Of a stretch of 64,000 nt of DNA, positions 19,701 through 28,255 are shown in pieces. The notes beneath the pieces were generated by a model, which was given only the letters and a program-made list of their open reading frames with translations, ran no database searches and was not told the DNA's origin. A program made the translations under genes and the position numbers. Origin of the DNA: Gallionella capsiferriformans ES-2 (GTDB taxonomy: Bacteria; Pseudomonadota; Gammaproteobacteria; Burkholderiales; Gallionellaceae); contig NC_014394.1 of the NCBI RefSeq assembly GCF_000145255.1, positions 1,550,001 to 1,614,000 of the forward strand, written 5' to 3'. Each line of letters begins with the position of its first letter. Position 1 is the stretch's first letter.

Positions 19701-21913
19701 AACTTCTCTCCTGCCAACTGCAGACTTCCAATCTTCAGGCTCGCAGGAAACACCCGGGTTTCATTTTCATTGCGCTGCAACAATCTAGCACGCTCCAGCC
19801 ATGACACAGCCGTTTTGACACGTGTTTCTGCATCCCGGCTTTCAGCATCGATTTCTGAATCTTGATCCTCATCAGCCAATATTTCACCTGAGGTAATTAC
19901 AATTTTGTTGTCTTTGGCCTTATTCGATCGTTTTCGTAATGACCGCAATATCTCTCCGATGTCCTTACGACTGAGCCGAGAGCGTGCCGCCAGACCAAAT
20001 TGAACCTCTACATCCTCTTCGTCATAGAGCAATATGCAGCGCGACTGGTTACGATCACGCCCCGCCCGTCCAGCTTCTTGAAGATAGTTTTCAAGTGATC
20101 CGGGAATCTCGGCGTGAATCACGGCGCGCACATCAGGCTTGTCCACGCCCATGCCAAAAGCATTGGTGGCAACAATTACGCGCAGCCCCCCGCTAATAAA
20201 GTTTTGCTGCACGTCATTTTTCTCATCCGGCTGCAAGCCAGCATGAAAAAATGCGCAATTCCATCCCATCTCTTTCAGGAAAGCGGAAATATCTTCAGCG
20301 CTCTTGCGCTTTGCCGCGAACACAATCGCACCACCTTCAAAATCATTAAGTTCTGCCCCGAGAATCTTATGTATCAGGCCAAATTTTTCATGACTCGTCG
20401 TGTTTATTACCTCATAGTGAAGATTGTTACGCTCATGACCACCGGCAAAGAGTTTCAGTTCAACCCCAAGAATCTCCTTAAAATGCGCGCGTAAGTCTTC
20501 AATCACCTCGACCTTGGCTGTAGCCGTAAAACATGCGATTTGCGGCAACTCATCACGAATATGTTCCTTAATAAATCTGGAGGCGTAAATATAATCAGGC
20601 CGAAAATCCTGCCCCCACTTTGACAGGCAATGTGCTTCATCAAATACCCAAGCTCCGATTTCACGATGTCGAATCGCATCAATAAAGCTTTTATTGCGTA
20701 GTTGCTCAGGTGAAACCAATAAAATACCAATATCTCCTAGCCTAACTTTTTCAAGCACATCGCGTCTCTCAGGCACACTCAACATGCCATTAAGCGCTGC
20801 CCCGCAGAAAAGTCCTTGTTTTACAAGATTATCGACCTGATCCTTCATCAACGACTGCAATGGTGAAATAATTACCGTCAGACTGCCATTACGCCAATAG
20901 CGATTAAGTGCAGGCAATTGATAACAAAGAGACTTTCCACCGCCGGTTGGCAATATAGCCAGCAGATGTTCAGCACGCATACCAGTTGAAACAATATCTT
21001 CTTGTAGCGACCCGCCCTGTAAATTAGCTGGCTCGGCCCTAAACTCATCAAAACCGAAATAGCGTTTTAACTCTGAGATAGGATCATGGACTGTGTTGCA
21101 ATAAGCGCAATCTGCCTGATTACACCGCTGGTCACGCAATTCCTTGAGCAGGACTTTAGTTTCGGGAAACTGCATGCCGACCCAGGGCGGGAGAACGGAA
21201 TTTCCACCGGACACGCGTAACCAAGCGAGTGCATAGGCTAGCGGCATGTGCAGAGTGACGTTATTTATGTCCTCCTGAACCAGTTTTTCCAACCGTGTGT
21301 TACACACCTTACCCTGCACCGCCGATTTGTATAGTTCTTTGACCAAGTCCAGTTCCGGGCGTGCCGCATGAAGAATACTCCTGAACAGGCTAGATAATCC
21401 ATTGCCCTCAGCTGACGTCATCAAAAAATAATAGCAAACCAGTTCATCGGGCGCGGATACATTGAGCGCATTAAGTGCATCGCGCTGATCATTAAATAAC
21501 TTAAAGGAAAGCTGTGCGTCCTTTAATGGGTCATTGATAGAATCTCTTACCAGCTTATAATCCTTAATAAGGCTGTGGTATGGGTTCTGCGGAAAGGCAA
21601 TAGGAGATAATTGCAGCGTATCAATGACAGGCAGGGTCAATAATGCCAAATCGGGATAATTTCGCTTCAAGAGACGCAAGTCATGCTCGACTACATTGTG
21701 TCCCAGCAGAAACGATGCACCAACTGTCAGCATATCTAGCTTAGGCGTTACCTCTGCAGTTTGAAACCGTCCTTTGAATACTTCACTTTGCTCAGTATCC
21801 GCCCTCCAGGCAGCAATTTTATAAATAACGGCTTCTGTCTCGACCGATGTTTCCAAATCAATACAAAGTGACTTGGGATGAAATCCGATTTCCTCAACCA
21901 CTATCGTTTGCAT
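16790..21913 (-). CDS. Exonuclease-RecQ-UvrD triple fusion helicase
   Basis: A 1707-residue protein with three catalytic modules in order. Residues 15-150 are a DnaQ-like DEDD 3'-5' exonuclease (D19, E21, then GHNVVEHD at 71-78). Residues 300-640 are a RecQ helicase (Walker A LPTGGGKS at 321-328, DEAH at 425-428, YLQEAGRAGRD at 610-620). A four-cysteine-like cluster (CNQADCAYC) precedes it. Residues 1095-1640 are a UvrD/PcrA helicase (AGPGSGKT at 1111-1118, VDEYQD at 1234-1239, then NYRSS, STVHASKGREF and YVGMTRAK). Carrying two helicases of the same polarity plus an exonuclease on one chain is unusual. It stands directly upstream of the TIR group on the same strand, 152 bases away, and probably degrades or remodels invading DNA; that role is inferred from location. 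Confidence 0.88.
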   Translation of the reverse strand: MQTIVVEEIGFHPKSLCIDLETSVETEAVIYKIAAWRADTEQSEVFKGRFQTAEVTPKLDMLTVGASFLLGHNVVEHDLRLLKRNYPDLALLTLPVIDTLQLSPIAFPQNPYHSLIKDYKLVRDSINDPLKDAQLSFKLFNDQRDALNALNVSAPDELVCYYFLMTSAEGNGLSSLFRSILHAARPELDLVKELYKSAVQGKVCNTRLEKLVQEDINNVTLHMPLAYALAWLRVSGGNSVLPPWVGMQFPETKVLLKELRDQRCNQADCAYCNTVHDPISELKRYFGFDEFRAEPANLQGGSLQEDIVSTGMRAEHLLAILPTGGGKSLCYQLPALNRYWRNGSLTVIISPLQSLMKDQVDNLVKQGLFCGAALNGMLSVPERRDVLEKVRLGDIGILLVSPEQLRNKSFIDAIRHREIGAWVFDEAHCLSKWGQDFRPDYIYASRFIKEHIRDELPQIACFTATAKVEVIEDLRAHFKEILGVELKLFAGGHERNNLHYEVINTTSHEKFGLIHKILGAELNDFEGGAIVFAAKRKSAEDISAFLKEMGWNCAFFHAGLQPDEKNDVQQNFISGGLRVIVATNAFGMGVDKPDVRAVIHAEIPGSLENYLQEAGRAGRDRNQSRCILLYDEEDVEVQFGLAARSRLSRKDIGEILRSLRKRSNKAKDNKIVITSGEILADEDQDSEIDAESRDAETRVKTAVSWLERARLLQRNENETRVFPASLKIGSLQLAGEKLKAANLTVDNQAKYLKIVQLLINADATDGISTDELMLQTGMHSDECMRVLQQMELLGILSNDIGITVRLRKGIANSSQDRFVQIATIEQALLDLLAERTPDSEANEWQELNLRNLCQGVKDRIGAEVITDDLLSLLRAMSQPFGNTQAERPSFEIKKITRDHFRVKLRRSWQQIREISDKRRAISQVLLSFFLGKLPAETRGADLLVESTAGKLCEVLREDLGMIGQIRDEAKALEQGLMYLDRIKSIHLDRGRTVFRSAMTIHVFADEAKRGFRQSDYVGLQEYYEERNFQIHVVQEYARLGLEKLNDAMVFIAAYFRWSKSDFIKRYFASRKELLELATTGESLNRIVDNLKHPLQQSLVADKSDTNRLILAGPGSGKTRVIVHRVAYLLRVLRTPADGIIVLTFNRLAAFEVRKRLIDLVGQDAYGVTVLTYHAMAMRLTGTSLRGMAEKNDTPNFDEIIRNAINLLQGNGRLGEDDSDELRDKLLQGYRYILVDEYQDIDADQYDLISALTGRVQADRDSKLTIMAVGDDDQNIYEFRKTSNEFIKRFQEDYQAKIEYLIENYRSSSHIIAAANQIISDNPERLKQEHPIRINFRRQTDFYGGRWEKLDSLVKGRVHVVRCSSDANIQAQMAMAEVRRLFELLPSANWGDFAILARSHKLLTPIRAYCELNGIPCVQIENGRTAENLKLNQLREGQLLIRLLLNSRRKLVAKRTLVRWINNHVAKQPANHWLKLLQQCIEEFCVAWSMDEIPSSQLLEWIFEFSNEQRSSIAGKLTISTVHASKGREFNHVIVLDGDWLSQSTPEERRLYYVGMTRAKQTLTLFEFFDSPNPFSITIRNQRYALLSDLGFYPQADPALDIKFIELGLADVDMDFAGRLPADAAIHRAIASLVVGAELRLTGRELQTMAGIVVGRLSKNCSISEVDVISISVFAIASRHEEAVSDAGWRDRLKVKSWETILCLIKKR

Positions 21914-21928
21914 GGCAATACCCCTTCT

Positions 21929-22036
21929 CTAGTTTGCGTCAGAAGTAGAGTCGGTTAAGCAATTCAGCTTCTGTTTCGGGGTTATCCCGTCGAGCGCCAT
22001 ATGCGGGCGTTCGTGATTGTAAAGCCACGTTGTTGC
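21929..22036 (-). pseudogene. IS3-family OrfB transposase C-terminal fragment
   Basis: The minus strand reads TTWLYNHERPHMALDGITPK followed by QKLN and a stop at 21929-21931. This is the characteristic end of IS3-family DDE transposases ('YNxxRPHxxLgxxTPxex'). Upstream sequence is not recognisable. It marks the boundary between the defence island and the RTX locus. Confidence 0.85.
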
Positions 22037-22229
22037 TTACCCCTGCACCTTGCCAATAGACTCAAACAGATAGCAGCTCAGTAAGCCGTAATGCACCGTG
22101 CAGTATTAGGCGTTCTGCTACCGATTCCAGAGCAATAATGTTTTGCAGTTCCTATTTTTGCATCCTGTTTTGATCAACGATTTAGAGAGTCATATTTACT
22201 CTTTCGCTGACTCAAAATTAATATCCCCC

Positions 22230-23669
22230 TCAGCGCTCTCTCCCCGCCTCCTGAAAAGCGCCCAATACAGGCGACAGCAGATATTCAAAGATGGAACGTC
22301 TGCCCAGATGGATTTCTGCCGTCACTTGCATACCCGGCGTCAGGCTATGGCGTACGCCATCCACAACGAGTTCCTGCGTTTTGAGGTCAATCAGCGCACG
22401 ATAACTGGAAGGCTGTCCATTGCCGGGTTTATTGTTTGGCGTGCCGGTTTGTCCTGCACTTTGTTGCGGCGTGTCACTGGCATCTGCACTCAGATTGACG
22501 ACTTTTCCGTCAATCATGCCGTATTTCTGAAACTGGTACGACGCCAGTTTGAGTTTGACGTTTTCGCCCGTATGAATGAAACCCACGTCCTGATTCGCAA
22601 CCCATACTTCGGCCCGCAGAATTTCTTCATTAGGAACCAACGTCATCAAAATCGTACCCGGACTAATAACCGTGCCAGCGGTATGCGTGGCGAGGTCTTT
22701 GACTACACCATCCTGCGGCGCCTTGAGTTCGTGCAGACCGCGCCGGTATTGCTGCTTAGCCAGTTCCTGTTCCAGCTTCTCGAATTTGTCGCTGATATCG
22801 GCACGTTCGGCTTGCAACTGGCGACGGTAGTCGGCGGTGATCTTGCCGATACGCTCTCGGCTTTGTTGCAGCGTGGCACGTGCAGCCGTGATGATGTGTT
22901 GCTGCGACTGGAGATCTTGTTCCTTTTCAATACGCTCGCGGGCTTTGTCGGTCGCAGAGAGTTGGCTGACATAGCCGTCTTTGACCAGATCACGATAGGC
23001 ATCGTCCTGCGCACGGTAGTGCGGTAAAACTTGCATCAGTTTGCTGCTGACTGTTTGTGCCGAAGCGAGTTCGCTTTGTGCTTTGTCATGCAGTGCATGT
23101 TCTTCCGCCAACGCCGTTTCCAGCGCTTTTCGGTTAGCGATATATTGGTTAAGCACAGGATTAAACAGTTCAAGCGCTTCGCTCGGCAGCCGTTCAAAAA
23201 GCTGATTCGTCAGTTCCGCATCAATGCGCCGCAGGGTAATTTTTTTACCAAGATAGTCAGACTTGATTTCACTACCATCCGCATCCGTCAAGGTGGTATC
23301 CATGCGCATCAGCGTCTGCCCGGCCTGGACATGCTGGCCCTCGTTGACCAGAATTTCACGGATAACGCCTTGCTCGGAGGGCTGTACGATTTTGAGATAA
23401 CTTTGCGGCAACAGCTTGCCTTCGGCACTGGCCACCACATCAAGTTTACCGAAAGCAGCCCAGATCAGCAGCAGTCCAAACAGTATCAGCAGGCCATACA
23501 ATACCGCGCGGGCGAACGGCCGGGGCGGCTGTGCCTGAATGCGCAACAACCCGGGTGAGAAGTCTAGCGGATCGACGCCGGTTAACTGTTGCTTCCAGTG
23601 TTTCTTGCCGGAAATATTTTGAGGAATTTTTTGTTTCTTCGACAGTATATCCATTTTTACAGCCTTCAT
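22230..23669 (-). CDS. hlyD: HlyD-family membrane fusion protein of type I secretion
   Basis: A 479-residue periplasmic adaptor that links the inner-membrane ABC exporter to the outer-membrane channel. A single membrane segment at about 53-73 follows a short cytoplasmic tail. Then comes a lipoyl-type half motif (VVASAEGKLLP...IVQPSEQGVIREILVNEGQHVQAGQTLMRMD, about 78-125), a long coiled coil, and the second lipoyl half and beta-barrel (LKAPQDGVVKDLATHTAGTV, near residue 320). The ATG overlaps the TolC stop (ATGA), so it is the last gene of the coupled hlyB-tolC-hlyD run. Length is normal for the family. Confidence 0.95.
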   Translation of the reverse strand: MKAVKMDILSKKQKIPQNISGKKHWKQQLTGVDPLDFSPGLLRIQAQPPRPFARAVLYGLLILFGLLLIWAAFGKLDVVASAEGKLLPQSYLKIVQPSEQGVIREILVNEGQHVQAGQTLMRMDTTLTDADGSEIKSDYLGKKITLRRIDAELTNQLFERLPSEALELFNPVLNQYIANRKALETALAEEHALHDKAQSELASAQTVSSKLMQVLPHYRAQDDAYRDLVKDGYVSQLSATDKARERIEKEQDLQSQQHIITAARATLQQSRERIGKITADYRRQLQAERADISDKFEKLEQELAKQQYRRGLHELKAPQDGVVKDLATHTAGTVISPGTILMTLVPNEEILRAEVWVANQDVGFIHTGENVKLKLASYQFQKYGMIDGKVVNLSADASDTPQQSAGQTGTPNNKPGNGQPSSYRALIDLKTQELVVDGVRHSLTPGMQVTAEIHLGRRSIFEYLLSPVLGAFQEAGRER

Positions 23670-25078
23670 TTGGGTAACCCAATCGCGTTATGCTCCACGC
23701 CTGACACCTCATTTTTTGAGAGCTGACCGGTTTCTGCGCTAAGCTTGAGGTAATTTAGAATGAGATCGTTGTGCGCCTTGTTCAGGTCGCGTATCACTTC
23801 GTCACGCTGTTGCCGGGCTTGCAACACATCGAGGTCGGCCTTGAGTCCGTGCGCGCGTTGCGATTCGGCTGATTTAAGGGCGATAGTGGCTGATCTGACC
23901 GCCTGTTTACCGAACTGTTGGCGTGTATAACTGGATTTCCAGGCCAGCCATGCTTGCTTGATTTTGAGGTGCGTGTTGCGCCGTGCGGCTTCTAGCTCAT
24001 AACGGGCCTTGTCCCGCATGGCAAGTGCTTCACCGACTTTGGCACTCTGTTCGCCGCCACTGAACAGCGGCACGTTGAGTTGCAGGCCTAGACTGTTGAT
24101 GGTGTTGCGAAATCCGGCTTGACCACCCGTCAATCCAGATCCCTGAACCGCGTTGTTATATGACGCCACCATATCCAGCGTGGGCAAATGTCCGGCACGC
24201 TGTTTACTCACTTCTTCATTCGCTACTTCCAGTGCACGGCTTGCTGCCAGTATCGTAGGACTACCGTTTTCTGCCTGAGAAATCCAAAGTTCGGCTGAGC
24301 TCTGCTCGGGAATAAGGGACGCGTAACCCTCCGACAGCACGGTGTTTGCAGGTATATCCGCCGGCAGTACCTCTTGACCGATGATTTGCTCAAGCACCGC
24401 CAGTTTGAAGCTATATTCGGTCTGCGCCGTGACTTGCTCGGATTGAGCCTGATCCCGTCTGGCTTGCGCGGCTTCAAGCTCCGTTCTGGACATAACGCCC
24501 TTTTCCAGCGCGCGTTGTGACAAGTCCAATTCCTTTTGAGCTGCCGCAAGTTTGATGTCAGTTGCAAAAACGGCGTCACGCCCTTGCCGGATGTCCAGCC
24601 AGGCCTGAATCATCCGTATCAGCAGTTCCTGTTCGGCGGCCAATAATTGGTAGTCGGCCTGATTCACCAGCAACACCGCTTGATTGAGTGCAAAGTATTT
24701 CTCGGCGTGCAACAGCGGCTGGGTCAGATTTACTTGCACCCCATGACTGTTGTAGCGCTCGGGAATGCTGTTGCCCCGATTGTTCAGCATGGCATAATCG
24801 CGACGATTGGCATTGGTATTGGCGCTGGCAGTGAGTTGCGGCATCAGTCTGGCGAATGCCTGCGAGGAGCGCGCCCGGTTCACCGCTAGATTGGCTTCTG
24901 CCGCAAGATAAATCGGATCGTTGTGCAACGCCTGCTCGATGGCATCATTGAGCGTCAGTGCATGAGTAGCATTAGTCAATGCAGCAGCGCAGATGAAACC
25001 CTGCAGCAACAAACGTGAGGCACACTTTATCATCCGACGGATGCGTTTTGTCTGTGGCTTATTCGGCATATTGATCAC
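23666..25078 (-). CDS. tolC: TolC-family outer membrane channel of type I secretion
   Basis: A 470-residue outer-membrane efflux protein with an N-terminal signal sequence (hydrophobic LLLQGFICAAALTNATHA) and the two repeated OEP helical-hairpin halves, the first starting LTLNDAIEQALHNDP. It provides the outer-membrane tunnel for RTX export. The start is GTG at 25078, overlapping the exporter gene stop (GTGA); ATG codons three and fifteen codons further in are alternatives. Having a dedicated TolC in the operon resembles LapE- and CyaE-type loci rather than the classical hly operon. Confidence 0.93.
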   Translation of the reverse strand: MINMPNKPQTKRIRRMIKCASRLLLQGFICAAALTNATHALTLNDAIEQALHNDPIYLAAEANLAVNRARSSQAFARLMPQLTASANTNANRRDYAMLNNRGNSIPERYNSHGVQVNLTQPLLHAEKYFALNQAVLLVNQADYQLLAAEQELLIRMIQAWLDIRQGRDAVFATDIKLAAAQKELDLSQRALEKGVMSRTELEAAQARRDQAQSEQVTAQTEYSFKLAVLEQIIGQEVLPADIPANTVLSEGYASLIPEQSSAELWISQAENGSPTILAASRALEVANEEVSKQRAGHLPTLDMVASYNNAVQGSGLTGGQAGFRNTINSLGLQLNVPLFSGGEQSAKVGEALAMRDKARYELEAARRNTHLKIKQAWLAWKSSYTRQQFGKQAVRSATIALKSAESQRAHGLKADLDVLQARQQRDEVIRDLNKAHNDLILNYLKLSAETGQLSKNEVSGVEHNAIGLPK

Positions 25079-27297
25079 GAATGGGTTGCGCCCGATTCAG
25101 GCTGACCGAAAGTCAACACTTCATCCACCAGCAACGCTTTCGGGAGCTGATGGGTGATGAACAACATGGTGACACGACCTTTGAGCTTATTGACGGTGCC
25201 GGCGAAGTGCTCGGCGGTGGCCTGATCCAGACTGCTGACGGCCTCGTCGAAGATCAGCACACGCGGGCGCTTGAGCAGCGCACGCGCAATGGCAATACGT
25301 TGACGTTGTCCGCCGGACAGGCCGATACCATTCTCGCCAACTTCAGTCTGATAACCCTGCGGCAGTTGCTCGATGACGGCGTGAATCTCCGCCATCTGGC
25401 AGGCGCTAACAATTTCCTCAAAGTTGGCATGAGGATTGGCCAATTGCAGATTCTCATAGAGCGTACCTGAGAACAGACGCGTCTCTTGCGGAACAACGCC
25501 GAAGTTAGCTCGCAGTTCGTTGGCCGCAAGATGACGAATGTCGTAGCCGTCAAGCAGGATGCTGCCGTCATCCGGCCAGTAAAAACCTTGCAGCATCTTG
25601 GCCAGCGTACTCTTTCCGCAGCCGGATGGCCCCATCAGTACGGTGAGTTTTCCCGACGGCAGCGTCAGATTGAGATTTCGGTACAGGTAGGGAAGTTTAT
25701 CGTTATAGCGAAAGCTAACTTCCCTCAATTCGACCTTGCCACCAGCCCCGCCCTGCGCACGGGCGGGTACCAGCGCATGCGGCTCAGCAGGCGTATCCAT
25801 TAAGTCCCCCAGACGCTTGACGGCAATATCGGCCTGTTGAAATTCCTGCCATAGCCCGGCCAGTCGTAACATAGGTTGGCTCATGCGTCCGGCGAACATC
25901 TGAAAGGCGACCAGCATCCCGATGGTAAAGCCATCATTTTTCATGACCAGAATTGCACCTACCACGAGGATGGACAGCGTCATGATCTGTTCGAGCGCAT
26001 TGGCGGCAACGTTGTAGCTATTGGATAGTTGGCGCGTGGCAAATCCGGCAGCCAAATATTGAGCAAGGTACTCGCCATATTTCTGTTCCAGCACCGGTTC
26101 CATTTGCAAGGACTTAACAGTTTCCATCCCCGCCACGTATTCGGTCACGAAGGCCTGATTTTTGGCACCCAGCAAAAATTGGTGATTGAGTTTTTCGCGG
26201 AAAGCAGGAGTGACCGCAAAACTTAATGCGGTAATTAGCAACAGCAAAAAAAGCGCCACCAGAGTCAGTTGCCAGCTATACCAGAACATGACTGCGACGA
26301 AGATGAGTAAAAATGGCAGGTCAAGCAATAACGTGACAGCCGCACCAGAAATGAATTCACGCACGGTTTCTACCCCGTGTAATCTCGCCACCAGCGTGCC
26401 GGTCGGACGGTGTTCAAAATAGGGTAACGGCAAGTGCAACAAATGACGAAACACCTGACTGCCCAGCACGGCATCGATCCGGTTACCGGTGTGCAGGACA
26501 AAATACTGACGCAACCAGGTCATTGCACTATTGAACAGCATAAATATTACCAGCCCGACGGCGACGGCAATCAGTGTGCTTTGTGTTTGGTGGACGATCA
26601 CTTTGTCTATAATGACTTGTGTGAACAGCGGAGTGATCAGTCCGACAAGTTGAATGGCGAGCGATGCAATCAAAATGTCGCGCCAAATGCGTTTGTGCTT
26701 CAGCAGCTCGGGTATAAACCAGCGAAAACCGAACGGCGTATGTGCCTTTTTTTCTGCTGACTCTTTAGATGCGGACTGTTCGGCCTCTAAATCCGCCGTC
26801 GAGTTAGTGGTGTCACGCGCCACCAATAAAATATCATTTCGGAAATGCTGGCTAAATTCTGTCAGTAAAATTGTTTCCGGTTGTTGAGCACCCGCCCGGA
26901 AGAACATAACGCGCTCAGCATCTGCTTTAATTAATAACACAGGGGTAGCCGGTTTGGGTGGGGGCGTTGCGTCTACCTCCCCAGTTTCAACAGATGAAAT
27001 AGCTTGGGATTCCGCCTCTTGGATCTTCTCAGCGGCGGTCAGTATTTTCGACTCATCATCACGTCCACATACAAAAGCGACCACAGGAAAGGGAATACGC
27101 TCCAGTGCAGCAATACCCTGTTCATCTAACTTAATTTCGCCAACCTTGAAATCCAGTGTCTGCAAGGCATTGAGCAACGTGGTGCGCGAATATGGCGGCG
27201 GAAATTGCTGCCGAACCAGATGCGCATCGAATGGAATACGAAATACGTTAGACAAGCTACCGATCAGCCATAGCATGTCTTGCCCTGAATAGTGCAT
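25075..27297 (-). CDS. hlyB: HlyB-type ABC exporter (peptidase-like domain without catalytic Cys)
   Basis: A 740-residue type I secretion ABC transporter. The first 130 residues form a C39 peptidase-like domain that lacks the catalytic cysteine, as in HlyB, where it binds the substrate instead of cutting it. A six-helix membrane domain follows. The ATPase has Walker A GPSGCGKST (about 556-564), signature LSGGQRQR and Walker B VLIFDEAVSSLD. The insert after residue 90 is long and rich in alanine, glutamate and proline, which is unusual. ATG at 27297 is preferred to the GTG just before it because of its spacing to AAGGGA. It exports the RTX proteins upstream. Confidence 0.95.
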   Translation of the reverse strand: MHYSGQDMLWLIGSLSNVFRIPFDAHLVRQQFPPPYSRTTLLNALQTLDFKVGEIKLDEQGIAALERIPFPVVAFVCGRDDESKILTAAEKIQEAESQAISSVETGEVDATPPPKPATPVLLIKADAERVMFFRAGAQQPETILLTEFSQHFRNDILLVARDTTNSTADLEAEQSASKESAEKKAHTPFGFRWFIPELLKHKRIWRDILIASLAIQLVGLITPLFTQVIIDKVIVHQTQSTLIAVAVGLVIFMLFNSAMTWLRQYFVLHTGNRIDAVLGSQVFRHLLHLPLPYFEHRPTGTLVARLHGVETVREFISGAAVTLLLDLPFLLIFVAVMFWYSWQLTLVALFLLLLITALSFAVTPAFREKLNHQFLLGAKNQAFVTEYVAGMETVKSLQMEPVLEQKYGEYLAQYLAAGFATRQLSNSYNVAANALEQIMTLSILVVGAILVMKNDGFTIGMLVAFQMFAGRMSQPMLRLAGLWQEFQQADIAVKRLGDLMDTPAEPHALVPARAQGGAGGKVELREVSFRYNDKLPYLYRNLNLTLPSGKLTVLMGPSGCGKSTLAKMLQGFYWPDDGSILLDGYDIRHLAANELRANFGVVPQETRLFSGTLYENLQLANPHANFEEIVSACQMAEIHAVIEQLPQGYQTEVGENGIGLSGGQRQRIAIARALLKRPRVLIFDEAVSSLDQATAEHFAGTVNKLKGRVTMLFITHQLPKALLVDEVLTFGQPESGATHS

Positions 27298-27301
27298 CAC
27301 T

Positions 27302-28255
27302 TCCCTTTACTTAAATTTATTCAGTTAAATTTTGATTTAAAACTGGCTGTTATTGCGAGCGTCAAACATCGAACCAAATATTGCATCTGGTTTTGTATGT
27401 GTATTGACTCTATTGTGGCAGATCAGATTTTTCTTGAAACCTATTAAAACTAATAGGTTGGCCGGTAAACCTCAATAATTCAAAGATTTACCGGCCACTA
27501 TTACGGACAAATAGTTAATATCCTACTGCTTTGGCCAGTAGAAAGTACCTGTTCACCGTACTCTTAAAGAGAGCTACGCTCATTTATTGCAACGCGACCG
27601 CTCCGCCTTGCAATCCCTGCAAAGCATGCAAGGTTTGCGCCTGCGCACCGAACAACGGGTCGTTCAGTGTGGTTTGAGCGGCGGTGAGATTCATGCCGGT
27701 AAAACTGCCGCTCGTGCCGTACTGATGCGCAAGATCGCCGCCCAGCGCCACGGTATCGCTGCCGGATAAGCGTGCCGCCAGCAAACTGTTGGTCGCACTC
27801 CAGTGCATGAAGGTCGCACTGGTCCCGCGAGCCTGATCGAAGGCATTGGCTACCGCAGTGAAATTGAAGTTCTGCACCGCCTGATTCAACAACGGGTCGG
27901 TCGAGGTGGCATTGAAACCCGCCATCGCATCCGCCATCACTTGCAGATCGAGCACGCTCTTGTTATTGGCCGTGGTGTCGTACCAGTTCGCGAATGTGAT
28001 CTGCTCTCCGTTGCCCACTTCTAAAATCAAGTTATTACTGACCTTGGACAGCGCCAGATCGGCGTAATTGATGCCGCACCCCAGACTGACGACATTGTCG
28101 GTACCGACGCCGCCGTTGACTACATCCATACCGTCGCCACGGTTGAAGGCGATGATGTCAGCCCCGCTACCTGTCGTGATCGTGTCATTACCAACGCCGC
28201 CTGCGAACAATTCGTTGCCGGTACTGCCGGTTAATGTATCCGCCCCCGCTCCACC
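27302..28255. repeat. 954-bp direct repeat, copy A
   Basis: Near-identical to 33273-34226, at a constant offset of 5971 bases. It covers the non-coding sequence after the RTX gene, including two hairpins, and the last roughly 220 codons of the gene. Copy A differs by scattered substitutions, for example around 27750. Both ends of the match are abrupt. Confidence 0.95.
27438..27496. terminator. Two tandem hairpins between RTX gene and exporter
   Basis: On either strand: a 9-bp perfect stem (aacctatta / taataggtt, 27438-27459, 4-base loop) directly beside a 10-bp perfect stem (ggccggtaaa / tttaccggcc, 27460-27496, 17-base loop). They lie about 90 bases downstream of the RTX stop and before hlyB. 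There is no long T-run, so they probably attenuate or protect RNA ends rather than stop transcription fully, as in other RTX operons where toxin outnumbers exporter. The copy at 33409-33467 has one base change in the first stem. Confidence 0.7.

Noticed and set aside
22143..23027. Open frame of 294 codons on the plus strand
   Set aside because: Antisense to hlyD, which has convincing family motifs over the same bases.
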